In this document: one piece after another, positions 1 to 9,960 of the stretch
Layout of the letters: each line of letters begins with the position of its first letter
How positions within the stretch are numbered: position 1 is the stretch's first letter
Position numbers and translations under genes: made by a program
The notes under the pieces: model-generated
Databases searched by the model: none
What the model was told of the DNA's origin: nothing
The model's input: only the letters and a program-made list of their open reading frames with translations
DNA from: Cladocopium goreaui
Taxonomy: Eukaryota; Sar; Dinophyceae; Suessiales; Symbiodiniaceae
Direction: 5' to 3'
Assembly (NCBI GenBank): GCA_947184155.2
Contig: CAMXCT020000113.1
Location: forward strand, 914,001 to 978,000
DNA length: 64,000 bases

Positions 1-1400
1 ATATATATAAAGTTCAATTAAGTTCAATTTCCGTCAAATGTGTGTAATATTATACGTATATACAGCCCAAACGTTTCGTCGTTGTCCAAGGATCACAATC
101 ATTGGGGAACTCCTGGATCAAGGGATGCATGACGTTGACGCAAACCTCCACGAAGGGTCCAAAAAGCTCGATGGGAATGCCATAGCCTGGAGAGGATGAA
201 TGGACTGCACCGCATTCGAGTCGTGGTGGTTTTGGGGCTTTAAAAATGGAGATGTCACATAGCCATGCATAGCCACATACATGTTTGTTTTTGGCTTTCA
301 AAATGGAAATGCGACATAGCCACAAGATGGTTGAACAAGTAAGGCCTTCTGTGCTCATTGGGATGTGGGAGGAGCCAAAGCAGTGCAAAATGACGAAACA
401 TTGACCAATAATTCAGCACCATCGAACATTTACTGTCTGCAATTTTGGATGGTGCATGGAAAATCATCAAGCACATCATATCCAGCACCAGTTTCAGAAC
501 CCTCCAGCGGCCCATTGCTTCCAACCTACATGGCGCAATCCCAAGGCAGACAAATCATCCAGAGTCTCCTCGGAGATCACAGCTGGGATTTTGTCGAATT
601 GCCAAAAAAAACAAAGGCTGGGGACACGACAAATCACACGAGTAACGCTCCATATAGATAATCTCACTATCTATATATATATATATATACAGTATGTATA
701 TATATATATATATAGAGAGAGAGAGTGTGATTTAGTGCATTTATTGAATGTACCTAGAGTTTGCATATAATGTGTATTTTATATATATATATATATATAT
801 ATCCAATCCATATATGATATGAGGAAAATAGTGGACCCAGGTGATGCAATCCCTAGAGCTTCACAGAGATGCACAACTGTGATTCTGAGAAACACTTGCT
901 GAGTTCAAAATCCCTTGCTGATCATGGACTAAACCTGATGAGACTCAACATTATGTACAAATAATATATACAAAATATGCCCACACACACATATATATAC
1001 AGTATATATGGGTGCATGTGTGTGTATGCATGTAATTACGTCCTAGGCGTGTACATATATATATATATATTATATTTGTGACATGTACTTATTGAAACAT
1101 TTCCAGGACTTATCTGGGGTGGATTTAGTAAGGTTCTTTGTGCTGATTGAAGGTGCTTCTGTGATGAAGTTATTGGCGTTGCTTTTATTTAGTGGGTGGT
1201 AATGTGGATTTAAAACTGAAGAATGGTGTTCCGGATGTTTACAAATCGATCAGTTATAACTAGAAAACAAATATGACTGATGCTAAGCGTCACTGTGCAA
1301 AGATCCGATGTGTATAGTAGGTGATTCTGGTGTTTTTGTTGTGGCACAGAGCCCCTCCCCGCTCTGCGCGGTGGCGCCCTCCACAAACTTTACAGCGGCG
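1..1400. other. Non-coding, microsatellite-bearing stretch
   Basis: No convincing exon was seen. The stretch holds (TA)n and (GA)n runs at about 672-725, 781-802 and 1054-1070. The short frames lack splice-flanked, protein-like composition. Confidence 0.5.
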
Positions 1401-1600
1401 CCTCCCATAAATTTTAACAAAGGAGGCAACACCTCCTTGAAAACAGGCTTGTGCGCAGGAGACCTTGCAAGGCCTTCCTTATAATGTCTGTCGAGCTATG
1501 ATCAATCAATAACTTTGGCGTTACAGGAGGTTTCGATATTAAGGGCGATGTCCTCCTTGAAAGTTTCCGGGTCGTTCTCGGGGCCACTGTGTTTATGCGA
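1400..1600. repeat. AGGAGG...CCTCCTTG hairpin segments
   Basis: Two segments near 1421-1440 and 1525-1562 pair an AGGAGG arm with a CCTCCTTG arm. The same arm sequences recur in the tandem hairpin array at 4.57-4.87 kb, so this may be an outlying copy of that family. Confidence 0.35.
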
Positions 1601-1653
1601 AAGCGAGCAGCACCAAAGGACATTTGTTCAGCTCACATGCCTCGGTCTCGAAC

Positions 1654-2673
1654 CTAACTAGCAGAAGAACTTTGGTGAAGTCGAAACTTCATATGCACCA
1701 ACAAGTCGTCCAGGCAAGCGAAACAGCCTTCGAAATGCGGCGCCTGGGGCAGCAGGTCATGAGGCATGGCGTTGATGGCGCCCAAAAGAAAAGAAGCAGC
1801 GCTATCCAACTCACCAACCTTTCCTGCAAGCAAGTCGCGCGATGTCAAAGCTGGACATTTCTCGATCTTCTCTTGCATAGGCTGGATTTGTCCAGACCTG
1901 GTGTAAAGGTGAGCGGTCCATGTACAGTCTGTGGGCTCTGTGCCAGGGCGGTCCAGCGTCATCTGAAGGATGGTCAAAAACATGATGGCACAGGCAAGCG
2001 CACATGACCTGGTGCGGTCTTCCTTGAAGAAAGGCTGGCAAAAAATCAAAGCCTCACGAGCATTTTCCATTTCGAACGCGCTCTTCTCCTTGAGTGCTGG
2101 ATCCCACCGCAAGAAGGCTTGGACGCCCAACTGCAAGTCAGCTCTGTTGAGGACACCTTGGGACAATCTCTTCTCACCTGCTGCTGCCATGTTGCAGGTT
2201 AGACTAGTTTTGTGAGCCAAAAAACCTGGGTCGAATGGGTCGATGTGATGGACAAAGCAAAACCGAGGTTGAATTGCATTGCGGCAATGTTCAGCACTGA
2301 ATGTGCAAGCATTGTGGTAACTACGGCTAGCGCAGCTGACTCAAATGATTTTCAACAGGTCAAACTGGAAACATGCCGCCTATTCTTCAAAGAATGCCGT
2401 GTTGGGGCGGAGCTGCACAGCATCTTCACTCACTGCCTGCTCTTTGAAACGTCGGACATTCTCTGCATGTTTTGCCCAAACTCCACCATTCAGGCAAAGC
2501 GCCTGTGAAGACACCCCCGGGCTGCCAGAAGCCAAGTTGGCCATGAGTGCCGGGTCTTGGCTGCCATTAGCTTTCGGAGTCTTGGCGGCAGCCTTGGCAG
2601 CCTTGGCCTTGGGCTCAGCAGCTTCAGGCAACAGCTCCGCGCCTCTCTTCGCTGCTGACTTCTTGGGAGCCAT
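1654..2673 (-). CDS. Two-part gene with Lys/Ala-rich N-terminus, unknown function
   Basis: The first exon starts at ATG 2673 and opens MAPKKSAAKRGAELLPEA, a basic Lys/Ala/Pro-rich tail resembling a nuclear or nucleic-acid-binding leader. It stays open to a TAG at 2380. A second open block, 2220 to 1654, contains FLRWDPALKEKSAFEMENA and ends in TAG. Its first ~20 codons after a possible ATG (MAAAGEKRLSQ) may begin after the AG of gcagcag near 2182. The two blocks lie in order on the minus strand and are probably exons of one gene, but I could not fix a phase-consistent junction. The second block could instead be its own gene starting at the MAAAGEK methionine. Composition is protein-like and free of low complexity after the leader. 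I do not recognise a domain. Confidence 0.5.
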
Positions 2674-2804
2674 GGCTACTACGCACCCACTCTGCAGAAA
2701 CTCAGCCGTGGGAAGTAATAACTAAGTTGGAGGTACACTCACAGCTGGGCCAGGACTGCAAGGATCTTAAAATGTCTCCTGCTAAAATCAAGACGGTTGT
2801 ACCA

Positions 2805-2992
2805 TGCCATGCGTGTGACCCGTACTAAATTCGGGCCAACTGCAGCATTCAACGCGTATTTGACTGCCATGCTCGTGACCCGTACTAAATTCGGGCCAGC
2901 TGCAAGAGTCAACGCGTATTTGGCTGCCATGCTCATGACCCGTACTAAATTCGGGTCCTCTGGAGAGTTCAAAGACCAGGACTGCCATGTTA
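2805..2992. repeat. Three 60-bp direct repeats
   Basis: The core CGTACTAAATTCGGG recurs exactly at 2821, 2881 and 2941, giving a strict 60-bp period. Each unit also carries a variant of AACGCGTATTTGACTGCCAT, and the third copy diverges at its 3' side. Confidence 0.9.
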
Positions 2993-3173
2993 GCACATGG
3001 TCAACCGTGTAAGAACACGGCGGCCAAACGCGTATTTGCCTGCCGTGCTACCACCTGGCAGACCGTGTGCTAACATGGCGCAGCCTCCTTGATAAAGAAA
3101 GGAGGCTGCCATGTTAGCACATGGTAAACCGTGTACGAACACGGCGGCCAAACGCGTATTTGCCTGCCATGCT
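2982..3173. repeat. 124-bp spaced repeat pair with central hairpin
   Basis: Two ~68-bp copies (2982-3049, 3106-3173) are offset by 124 bp and share CACGGCGGCCAAACGCG. They share AACGCGTATTTG and GCCATGCT with the 60-bp array just upstream, so the families are related. Between them, 3067-3120 forms a near-perfect hairpin with GTGCTAACATGG and its complement as outer arms. Confidence 0.85.
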
Positions 3174-3254
3174 GTACATGGTGAACACGTGCAACACATG
3201 GCGGTCGAACTGCTTCCTGGAAATCGTAGGGAGAGGCCTTAGTAGCGATCTTTT

Positions 3255-3770
3255 TTAACTCAACTTGCTGCCCGCGGAAGGCAAACATAGACAACAGGAG
3301 ACTGCATCGTCCACATCGGCTTGACAGTGACCCGGCTTGCTGTGAGAGATGACTGACTTCCATTCAGACATGGTTGGCGAGAAACCACCAATTTCCTCAA
3401 GCGCTGGCGCTTTGCCACCGGCCATACTTTCAGCAGTGCGGTGAGCAGGCGAAGCAGCATGTTTGCGGAAACGAGCCACACGAATGTCACCACTGTTCAC
3501 TTCATACCTTGCAAAGTGATGCCTGGAAACCGGAAACTTGGACATGGCTTCAGGACTCACTTCCTGAGCATCATGGCACAGTCGGCAGCCCAAGCCCCAA
3601 CTGCCACTCTCCATATTCATTTTGGCGTCCAACCATGCTAATTCTTTCTGCCATACAGGCTTATATTTCACCCATGTGCATCGAGCACATTTTGCACCTG
3701 CAGAGCAAGCTTTCACATGTGCATCATCATCATAGCCGCCAAGCGAACAGTTGCCCAACTGCTCTGACAT
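3255..3770 (-). CDS. Cys/His zinc-finger-like ORF, transposase-associated type
   Basis: An open frame of 171 codons with protein-like composition. Around residues 60-110 it has a GLGCRLC pair followed by RFRKHAASPAHR, a C2...H-x5-H layout seen in BED/TTF-type zinc fingers at the N-terminus of hAT-like transposases. Upstream is a second Cys cluster (KACSAGAKCARCTW). The frame stops shortly after VSCCLCLPSAGSKLS. I recall similar leader regions in repeated dinoflagellate ORFs linked to transposon-like families, but no catalytic domain is visible here. It is either an exon of a larger element or a fragment. True exon edges are unknown; the first Met may not be the start. Confidence 0.45.
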   Translation of the reverse strand: MSEQLGNCSLGGYDDDAHVKACSAGAKCARCTWVKYKPVWQKELAWLDAKMNMESGSWGLGCRLCHDAQEVSPEAMSKFPVSRHHFARYEVNSGDIRVARFRKHAASPAHRTAESMAGGKAPALEEIGGFSPTMSEWKSVISHSKPGHCQADVDDAVSCCLCLPSAGSKLS

Positions 3771-3799
3771 ACTTGCTGATCCCTAGGTTTGAGCCGGTC

Positions 3800-4560
3800 A
3801 AGCAGAAAGGGAAATGTGTGCGGCTTGCAGCTAACAATAATAATGACTGATCAACTGATAGGAAAGCCTGCCAAGCTGGCTGCCGCCATGAAAGAAATTA
3901 CTGAATGACACTCAGCCACCGTTCAAAGTGACCCCTTCGGCCATTTTTTCCCCTCACCCGCGTCCCCCCTGCGGCGATGAGACGTTGATACACTCCGGAC
4001 AACGGTCAGATGCGACGTCCAAAAATGATCTTCAGCAAGTATCTGAATCTCAGTCTGGGAAATAGCAGCTTCAACAGCGCAGCTCTGCTCGGATCTTTTT
4101 GGCTAACTGGCGTGTCTCCGAGTTCTCAGCTGTCAGTGTTAAACATAGGGGTTTAGTTTAGTAACAAAACTTGAGCAAAACGAGTCGAAACTTCTGGCGG
4201 CAGTCAAGATGCGCTGTTCATCAAATAGCCATGCTTGTCTTTGAGCCCACCCTGCGGAGAAGCTGCTGTTGAACCATCTGGGCTGAGGTTGCTGCATCCT
4301 GCTTCCATGGCTTCTCAGAATTGCAAAACAAAGTCGACCTCTTTGGGCTCACCGGCATGAGGAGCTGGCCAAATCTTGTCGCTTGGCTCGTCTGACACAT
4401 GGCTGAAAACATTGGTTGAGAAAACGCTGCTACTGACACAGGAGACCTAAGGAGCCTCCTTGCGTGACTTCCCCCTAGTAGCTGCTGGTGTTGACCAATT
4501 GTCCAGGAAACTATAGAAGCCTCTCTGCGCAATGAACGTGGCAAAAAAAAAAGAAGAAGT
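3800..4560. other. No supported gene
   Basis: Short frames occur on both strands but none has flanking splice signals with a protein-like sequence. No repeat structure stands out before the hairpin array begins. Confidence 0.4.
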
Positions 4561-4569
4561 TCACAAAAC

Positions 4570-4868
4570 ACTTTTCTCAGGAGTGTGTACCTCCTTGGCC
4601 AAGGAAGCTTATATGATGAATGTCAACGATCCTTGCTCAGGAGGGTGCACCTCCTTGGTCAGGACACTGATGGATAATGAAAACATGTCAATGATTGTTG
4701 CGTGCACCTCCTTGGTCCTGGTCAGGAGGTGTGATAATGAAAACTTGTGAATGAAATCCTTGCTCAGGAAGGTGTACCTCCTTGGCCAGGACAGGAAATC
4801 TGAATTCATTATGGAAACACTGGTAAATGATCTTTGCTCAGGAGGGTTTAGCCTTCGGCAAGGCATGT
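4570..4868. repeat. Tandem imperfect hairpins CAGGAGG-N-CCTCCTTGG
   Basis: Five units at about 4575, 4635, 4698, 4763 and 4835 carry CTCAGGAGGGTGCACCTCC-like cores, each self-complementary (AGGAGGTGCACCTCCT), separated by AT-rich spacers containing GATAATGAAAAC or ATGGAAAC. Confidence 0.75.
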
Positions 4869-4869
4869 G

Positions 4870-5870
4870 ACATATGAATTTACATGAGTCGATCATGGAA
4901 ACAGTAACATCTAAACAAGACAAACATGTTTGAAGCAATACGTTTTCTCCAATATGTTAAATCAAGAGAGTTTTGGGCAACACATACATATCCCTGAATG
5001 ACTTGTAACATATGTTAAAAACCAACTCTATAACCATGTCTTAAAACATAGAAGCACCACCAATCAGCGCAAAGAACCTTACTAAATCCACCCCAGTTAT
5101 TGATTAGAATCGATCCTGACATGAACATCTAATATAATCAAATACTGTATCATTTGAAGTCGCAAAAGTTCCTGGGCATTCAAAGGTTCCCAAGTGCCAC
5201 CTCCAACTTCATTGGATGAAAATTAGGAGAATCCCTACCCTGGTAGCTGGTTCTCGGATTGGCCCAGATGCATCTTTGTTCTTGTGGAACATGTCATAGG
5301 ACGACTGCAAAACCCTGTCTGCAATGTACCGCAATCTCGATTGCGACCTCAATGTGATGAATAGCGTCAATCATCCCGGACCCATCCACGCATATAAATA
5401 TGAATCTTCTATATACACACATGCACATGCACAATCATACGCATATATATGGGGGGTTCCTACAATGGGGACAGCCCAAAATGGATGGTTTGTAAGGGAA
5501 AATTCTATTTCAATAGTTGATTTAGGGGTACCCCCCCTTTTAGGAAACCTCCATATAGATTGAAATGATGGTTCCGCAAAACAACCAGCCCACGAAGAGC
5601 TGGCTAAGCAGCGCTTTCAGGTGACCGATCACCGAAATTGCAGCTACTCACATTGGATCACAACGGATGCGCGCCCCTTTTTTGGAGTCAAGGGAAGAAA
5701 AACTATTTACATGTTGACGATAGATAGGTTTACCACTTACATCCACTTACTCCAGTAAATCCGCCATCTATAGCTAATTATGTGAGGTCTATCTCAGGCT
5801 CAAATTTCAGTTTCCGAAAAAATGTTCAGAAATAAATGTCTCATTTTTGGATGTGAATCCCATTTATAGT
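4870..5870. other. No supported gene; degenerate repeats
   Basis: No exon was recognised. A segment near 5455-5560 carries GGGGTACCCCCCTTTTAGG next to AAACCTCCATATAGAT, a motif that recurs at 21226-21255 and, more diverged, near 24965. Confidence 0.4.
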
Positions 5871-5879
5871 AATCGGCTT

Positions 5880-6258
5880 GCACTTAGAATATTAATCATT
5901 GTTTTTTTTCGAATAGGTCTATTAGTTACATGATTTTTCCTGGGTGAAAACAATATTCTAAGTGCATATCCACAGACGATGCACATAGAATATATACCTT
6001 GTAAAGATGTGCTGAGTTGATCATGAATCAAACCATCATGTTGCATGGCAATGTCCGCTCTGTTTACTTTGGATTTCACTGATCAACGATTTGCTTGGAG
6101 AGTCTTGAGATTTTGATAAGGTAAATATACTATATATATACCCCCATATTCTATGTGGATAAATATTCTATGTGGATGACATTCCAGGAATAGGTTTTGC
6201 TATGTATTTTCCATATTCTTAGTGGCACCTATTTATTTTTAATATTCTATGTGCCAGC
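5880..6258. repeat. Array of CACTTAGAATATT-type motifs in both orientations
   Basis: Copies of GCACTTAGAATATT or its complement occur near 5878, 5950, 5982, 6148, 6163, 6210 and 6240, some with TAGAAT changed to TATAGAAT-like forms. The first two form an inverted pair (TGCACTTAGAATATT facing its complement). The pattern resembles the reiterated end motif of the 60.5-63.2 kb element. Confidence 0.7.
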
Positions 6259-6392
6259 TGTTTACTTTAGTAACTTGTTAATATAAACCATAAACCCTAC
6301 AATCTCATATCCAGGCTATTCATGGATATTCCATATACAACATTTAGGGCAGTTAGGGGTAAAAACCAATAACCAAGTGGGATGCTGAAGTA

Positions 6393-6426
6393 CCCCATGG
6401 TTTTCCCATGGGGAAAACCCATGGGG
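6393..6426. repeat. Short near-perfect palindrome
   Basis: CCCCATGGTTTTCCCATGG is followed by its complement, forming a 34-bp palindrome with nested CCCATGGG cores. Confidence 0.85.
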
Positions 6427-6559
6427 CTGCTGGGTGCTCCGAGCTGTTTGAACAAGTCTTGACTCGCTTGGCTTCTCGCAAAGAACTCCGTGAAGATATG
6501 AGTTCGGAAGCGATCCAGCTGCCTCAGGGCACACAAAAGCACTGCAACAAAATATATGT

Positions 6560-7640
6560 TTTTATATACATACATATCTACAGTATATGCATAGTTAATG
6601 TGTATAGAAATTTAAAATATGTATACTCCATGTATATGTGCGAATGCGGATTTTTGTGTGTGTGTGTGCGTGTGTGTTTTTGTATGTGCGCGCGCTCGTT
6701 GATGTATGTGATTGTGCACACACATACAGTATTGTGTATAGCTACAAGCTCAACGGTCACAAACTATATAATCCCCATGGCATCTTTCGAATGGAAAGCA
6801 GCCACTTAGGCCCTCCTACCCGGAGTCATCAATATCTGTTTAAGGCTTTTGAGGAGGGAGACAAATGCAGCAAACCGTTGGAAGCTGGCTTTCCAACACG
6901 TTCCTTTCAAAGTAAAAACTCAATCTCACAGGTCGTCACAGGTATGTTTATTATTGTTTTAAAATCAATATAACTTGCAGCGCAAGGGTGGTCCAAATTT
7001 TGAGACTGTAAAAGAAATCCATTGGATTGGACAGGATTGTGTGCTACAGGGGCTCATTGATACCATGTTTCCCACTCAAACATCCGCTTCTAGCAACATG
7101 GATTTGTCTGCAAATAGGGTACACACACATAAATGACATAAATCTGTTGGTTTATCATTATTTACTCTTCAAGTTGCCGGTGGTCCCCAAAACGAAGCCT
7201 TAGATGCACCCCAAAACGAGTCCAAGCTATGCGGCCCCGTGCCATCCAGGAGACTCTTCTTTCAACGACGAGAACATGCGCCCATTGTACGGCTTGAAAG
7301 CACGCACCTGGCTCGGCATGGCTACGGCCCATGGAACAAATGGCAGCCCATTACATGAATATGATGAATATGAGGAAGAAACCATGACTCTGCTACATAT
7401 TTGTCAAAACCTTGTGTAAGATCTGGCTGAAATAAAGTCTTTTGGGGATGTTTCCCCTTACTACTCAGCATCATTCCAGTGACACCGAAGTGACGCCACC
7501 AGGGTGGGCCTTCATGGTGGACTCGTTCAAGTTGCGGGCAACGGTCATCCACAACCACTCCCAGGCGTTTTCGTGAAGCGTGCTCCATTGTTTTGGCAGC
7601 CTGGTTTGAGATGTTTCTGGTAAAGAAACGCAACTGTCGA
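6560..7640. other. No supported gene; GT-rich tract
   Basis: A (GT)n-rich tract lies at about 6652-6735. The remaining sequence shows only short frames without splice support. Confidence 0.4.
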
Positions 7641-7654
7641 AAATATCACATTAT

Positions 7655-8114
7655 CTATGTATGTATGTATGTATGTATGTATGTATGTATGTATGTATGT
7701 ATGTATGTATGTGTGTATGTATGTGTGTGTATGTATGTATGGATGCATGTATGTATGTATGTATGTATGTAAATATATATATGTATGTATGTATGTATGT
7801 GATAACATATATATATATGTATGTATGAATGTATGTACGTATGTACCTTACGAACGAACGTACGTATGTACGCATGTACGTATGTACAAATGTACGTATG
7901 TACAAATGTACGTATGTACGTATGTACGTACGTACGTACGTATGTATGTATGTATGTTGTAAATATGTATGCATGTATGCATGTATGCATTTATGTATAT
8001 GCATATGTATATGTACATGTATATGTATATGTATATGATTGTATATGTGTGTGTATGTATGTATGTATGTACGTAGGTGTGTATGTATATGTATATGTAT
8101 ATGTATATGCATAC

Positions 8115-8178
<64 letters not shown>

Positions 8179-8490
8179 GTCGTGTATTTGTATATGTATA
8201 TGTATATGTATGTGTGTATGTATGTATGTACGTAGGTATGTTATGTTATGTTATGTTATGTTCTCTATGTTATGTATGTTATTCATATCATGTATGTCAT
8301 GTTTGTTATGTGTGTTATTAATGTTATGTATGTCTTTGTATGTTATGTATATGTTATGTATATGTTATGTACATGTAGGGTATATGATGTAGATAATGTA
8401 TGTAATGTATGTAATGTAATGTAATGCAATGCAATGCAATGTAATGTAATGTATGTATGCATGTATGTATGCATGTAAGCATTTATGTGT
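7655..8490. repeat. Compound microsatellite (ATGT)n, (GTATAT)n, (ATGTT)n, (AATGT)n
   Basis: About 830 bp of near-continuous ATGT, GTATAT and then five-base repeats. Long frames here encode only MYVC or HTYI iterations and are not genes. Confidence 0.95.
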
Positions 8491-8789
8491 GTGTATGTAA
8501 AAACCAACTATACATTACAATAGCTATAGATTATAGTTAAATTATGTTAAATTATCAGAGAGCAGTAGAACTACCATGTTTCATTTTGAGTATGATTTCT
8601 TGACAACAAAATAGTAAATTTGGGTAAATCGTATATCCTGTATTGTTGGGTTTACCACGTGTGATGGTTTGTAACCGGGTTGCGTCCTCCTCATAAGTGC
8701 GTGTATCACAGCCCTTGGCTAATTCCTTAGCCCATCTATCATCTATAGATATCTATAGTAAGTTGTTCCAATGTAATCTGGTATAATTG

Positions 8790-9215
8790 GAGTTACTTGT
8801 ATATATATATATATGTTATCATATATAAAATATATAAATATAAATAAATAAAGAAATAAACATAAATAATTTTATTTGATTATAAATATATAATATATAT
8901 ATTAATATATATATATATATTAGAAAATATTAAATATATCATATATACATATTATAATTATTATATATATGTAGATATATATATATATATTATATATATA
9001 TATTATATAAAAATATTATATAATATATATATAATATAAAAATATTATATTATATATATATATATTATATCATATAAATATATTATAAATAAAATAAATA
9101 TATATATATATATATTTATATTATATTATGTTATATATAGTATATATATATTATATATCTTATATATTATTTACATATATTTTATATGATATATATTATA
9201 TATATATATCCATGT
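8790..9215. repeat. AT-rich (TA)n/(ATAT) block
   Basis: About 400 bp composed almost only of A and T with TATATATA and TAAATATA repeats. Confidence 0.9.
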
Positions 9216-9868
9216 ACAGTAGTTCGATGATTGTCCCAGCTATGGACCTCCATTCACTTTGGGGATCCTCCAGCCCCATGTGAAGCTGTTCCAGCGGGAA
9301 CAGTTTAGCAACACTTTGGAATGGAGCATATATGGTAATTCCCAAAAATATTAACACTGTTGGTGATGGTATACATAATGTTTAATATATCCCAAATAAT
9401 CTATACCTATTTCCAGGATTTTGTAGTTCGATAATCTGTTTGGAAAAACAACTTTTATCTTTTTCGGGTTTGCTAGGCGGTACAAAGAAACAAACTTCGT
9501 TTCTTTTTCCAAGTCGGAGAGGTTTTCCCTGTGTTCTGGTAGGGTATCATCCCACTTCCTCGGAAGTCCAATCTTTCACTACAAGCTGAAGAGCATTGCG
9601 CCATCATTCTCCAAACCAACCAATTGGAACAGTTCATCAAACCTGAGGCAGGCTGCTTTTGCTAAATGATGTCCTATTTTCTAGTAGTTTGGTAGACCCA
9701 AGAATAAACCATCCCGAATATGACCTGAATGAGTCGTATGAACCATCAAAATATAAAGGATTATTATTGTTGGGGTTGCCACATGTCACCGCATTACTTA
9801 TCCGACTTATCCTCTCTAAACATATCTAACCATCACGTGCGCGGGCCGAAGTGTGTCGTTGCCATGAT

Positions 9869-9960
9869 TCAGCTAAGCTGCAGGGATCGCAAAGCCGCAA
9901 GCATCACAGGCTTGAACTTTTCGAAGTCAATGTTCTCAGTTGCGATGGATGAATCAACAG
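9869..9960 (-). CDS. Candidate terminal exon of the large dispersed gene
   Basis: After an acceptor tctcag the exon gives 2 nt plus 30 codons ending TGA at 9869-9871, reading VDSSIATENIDFEKFKPV then MLAALRSLQLS. It begins in phase 1, which fits the phase-1 end of the exon at 14036-13902, so the two can be joined to give TADPS-A-VDSS. Composition is strongly protein-like. The antisense frame at 9729-10004 is a shadow. If correct, this is the C-terminus of a gene spread over more than 15 kb. Confidence 0.5.

Noticed and set aside
2205-2225. Possible relic of the dinoflagellate spliced leader (TTTTGGCTCA on the minus strand)
   Set aside because: Only 10 matching bases; the rest of the leader is absent. 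An 11-base match (CCATTTTGGCT) at 27142 is equally isolated.
3070-3363. AFRGQQV in an alternative frame as a true paralogue of the 59.27-kb exon
   Set aside because: Similarity is only seven residues, and the main frame at 3.3 kb is the better coding candidate.
7655-8392. Open frames of 100-166 codons (MYVC, HTYI iterations)
   Set aside because: Direct translation of ATGT and GTATAT microsatellites.
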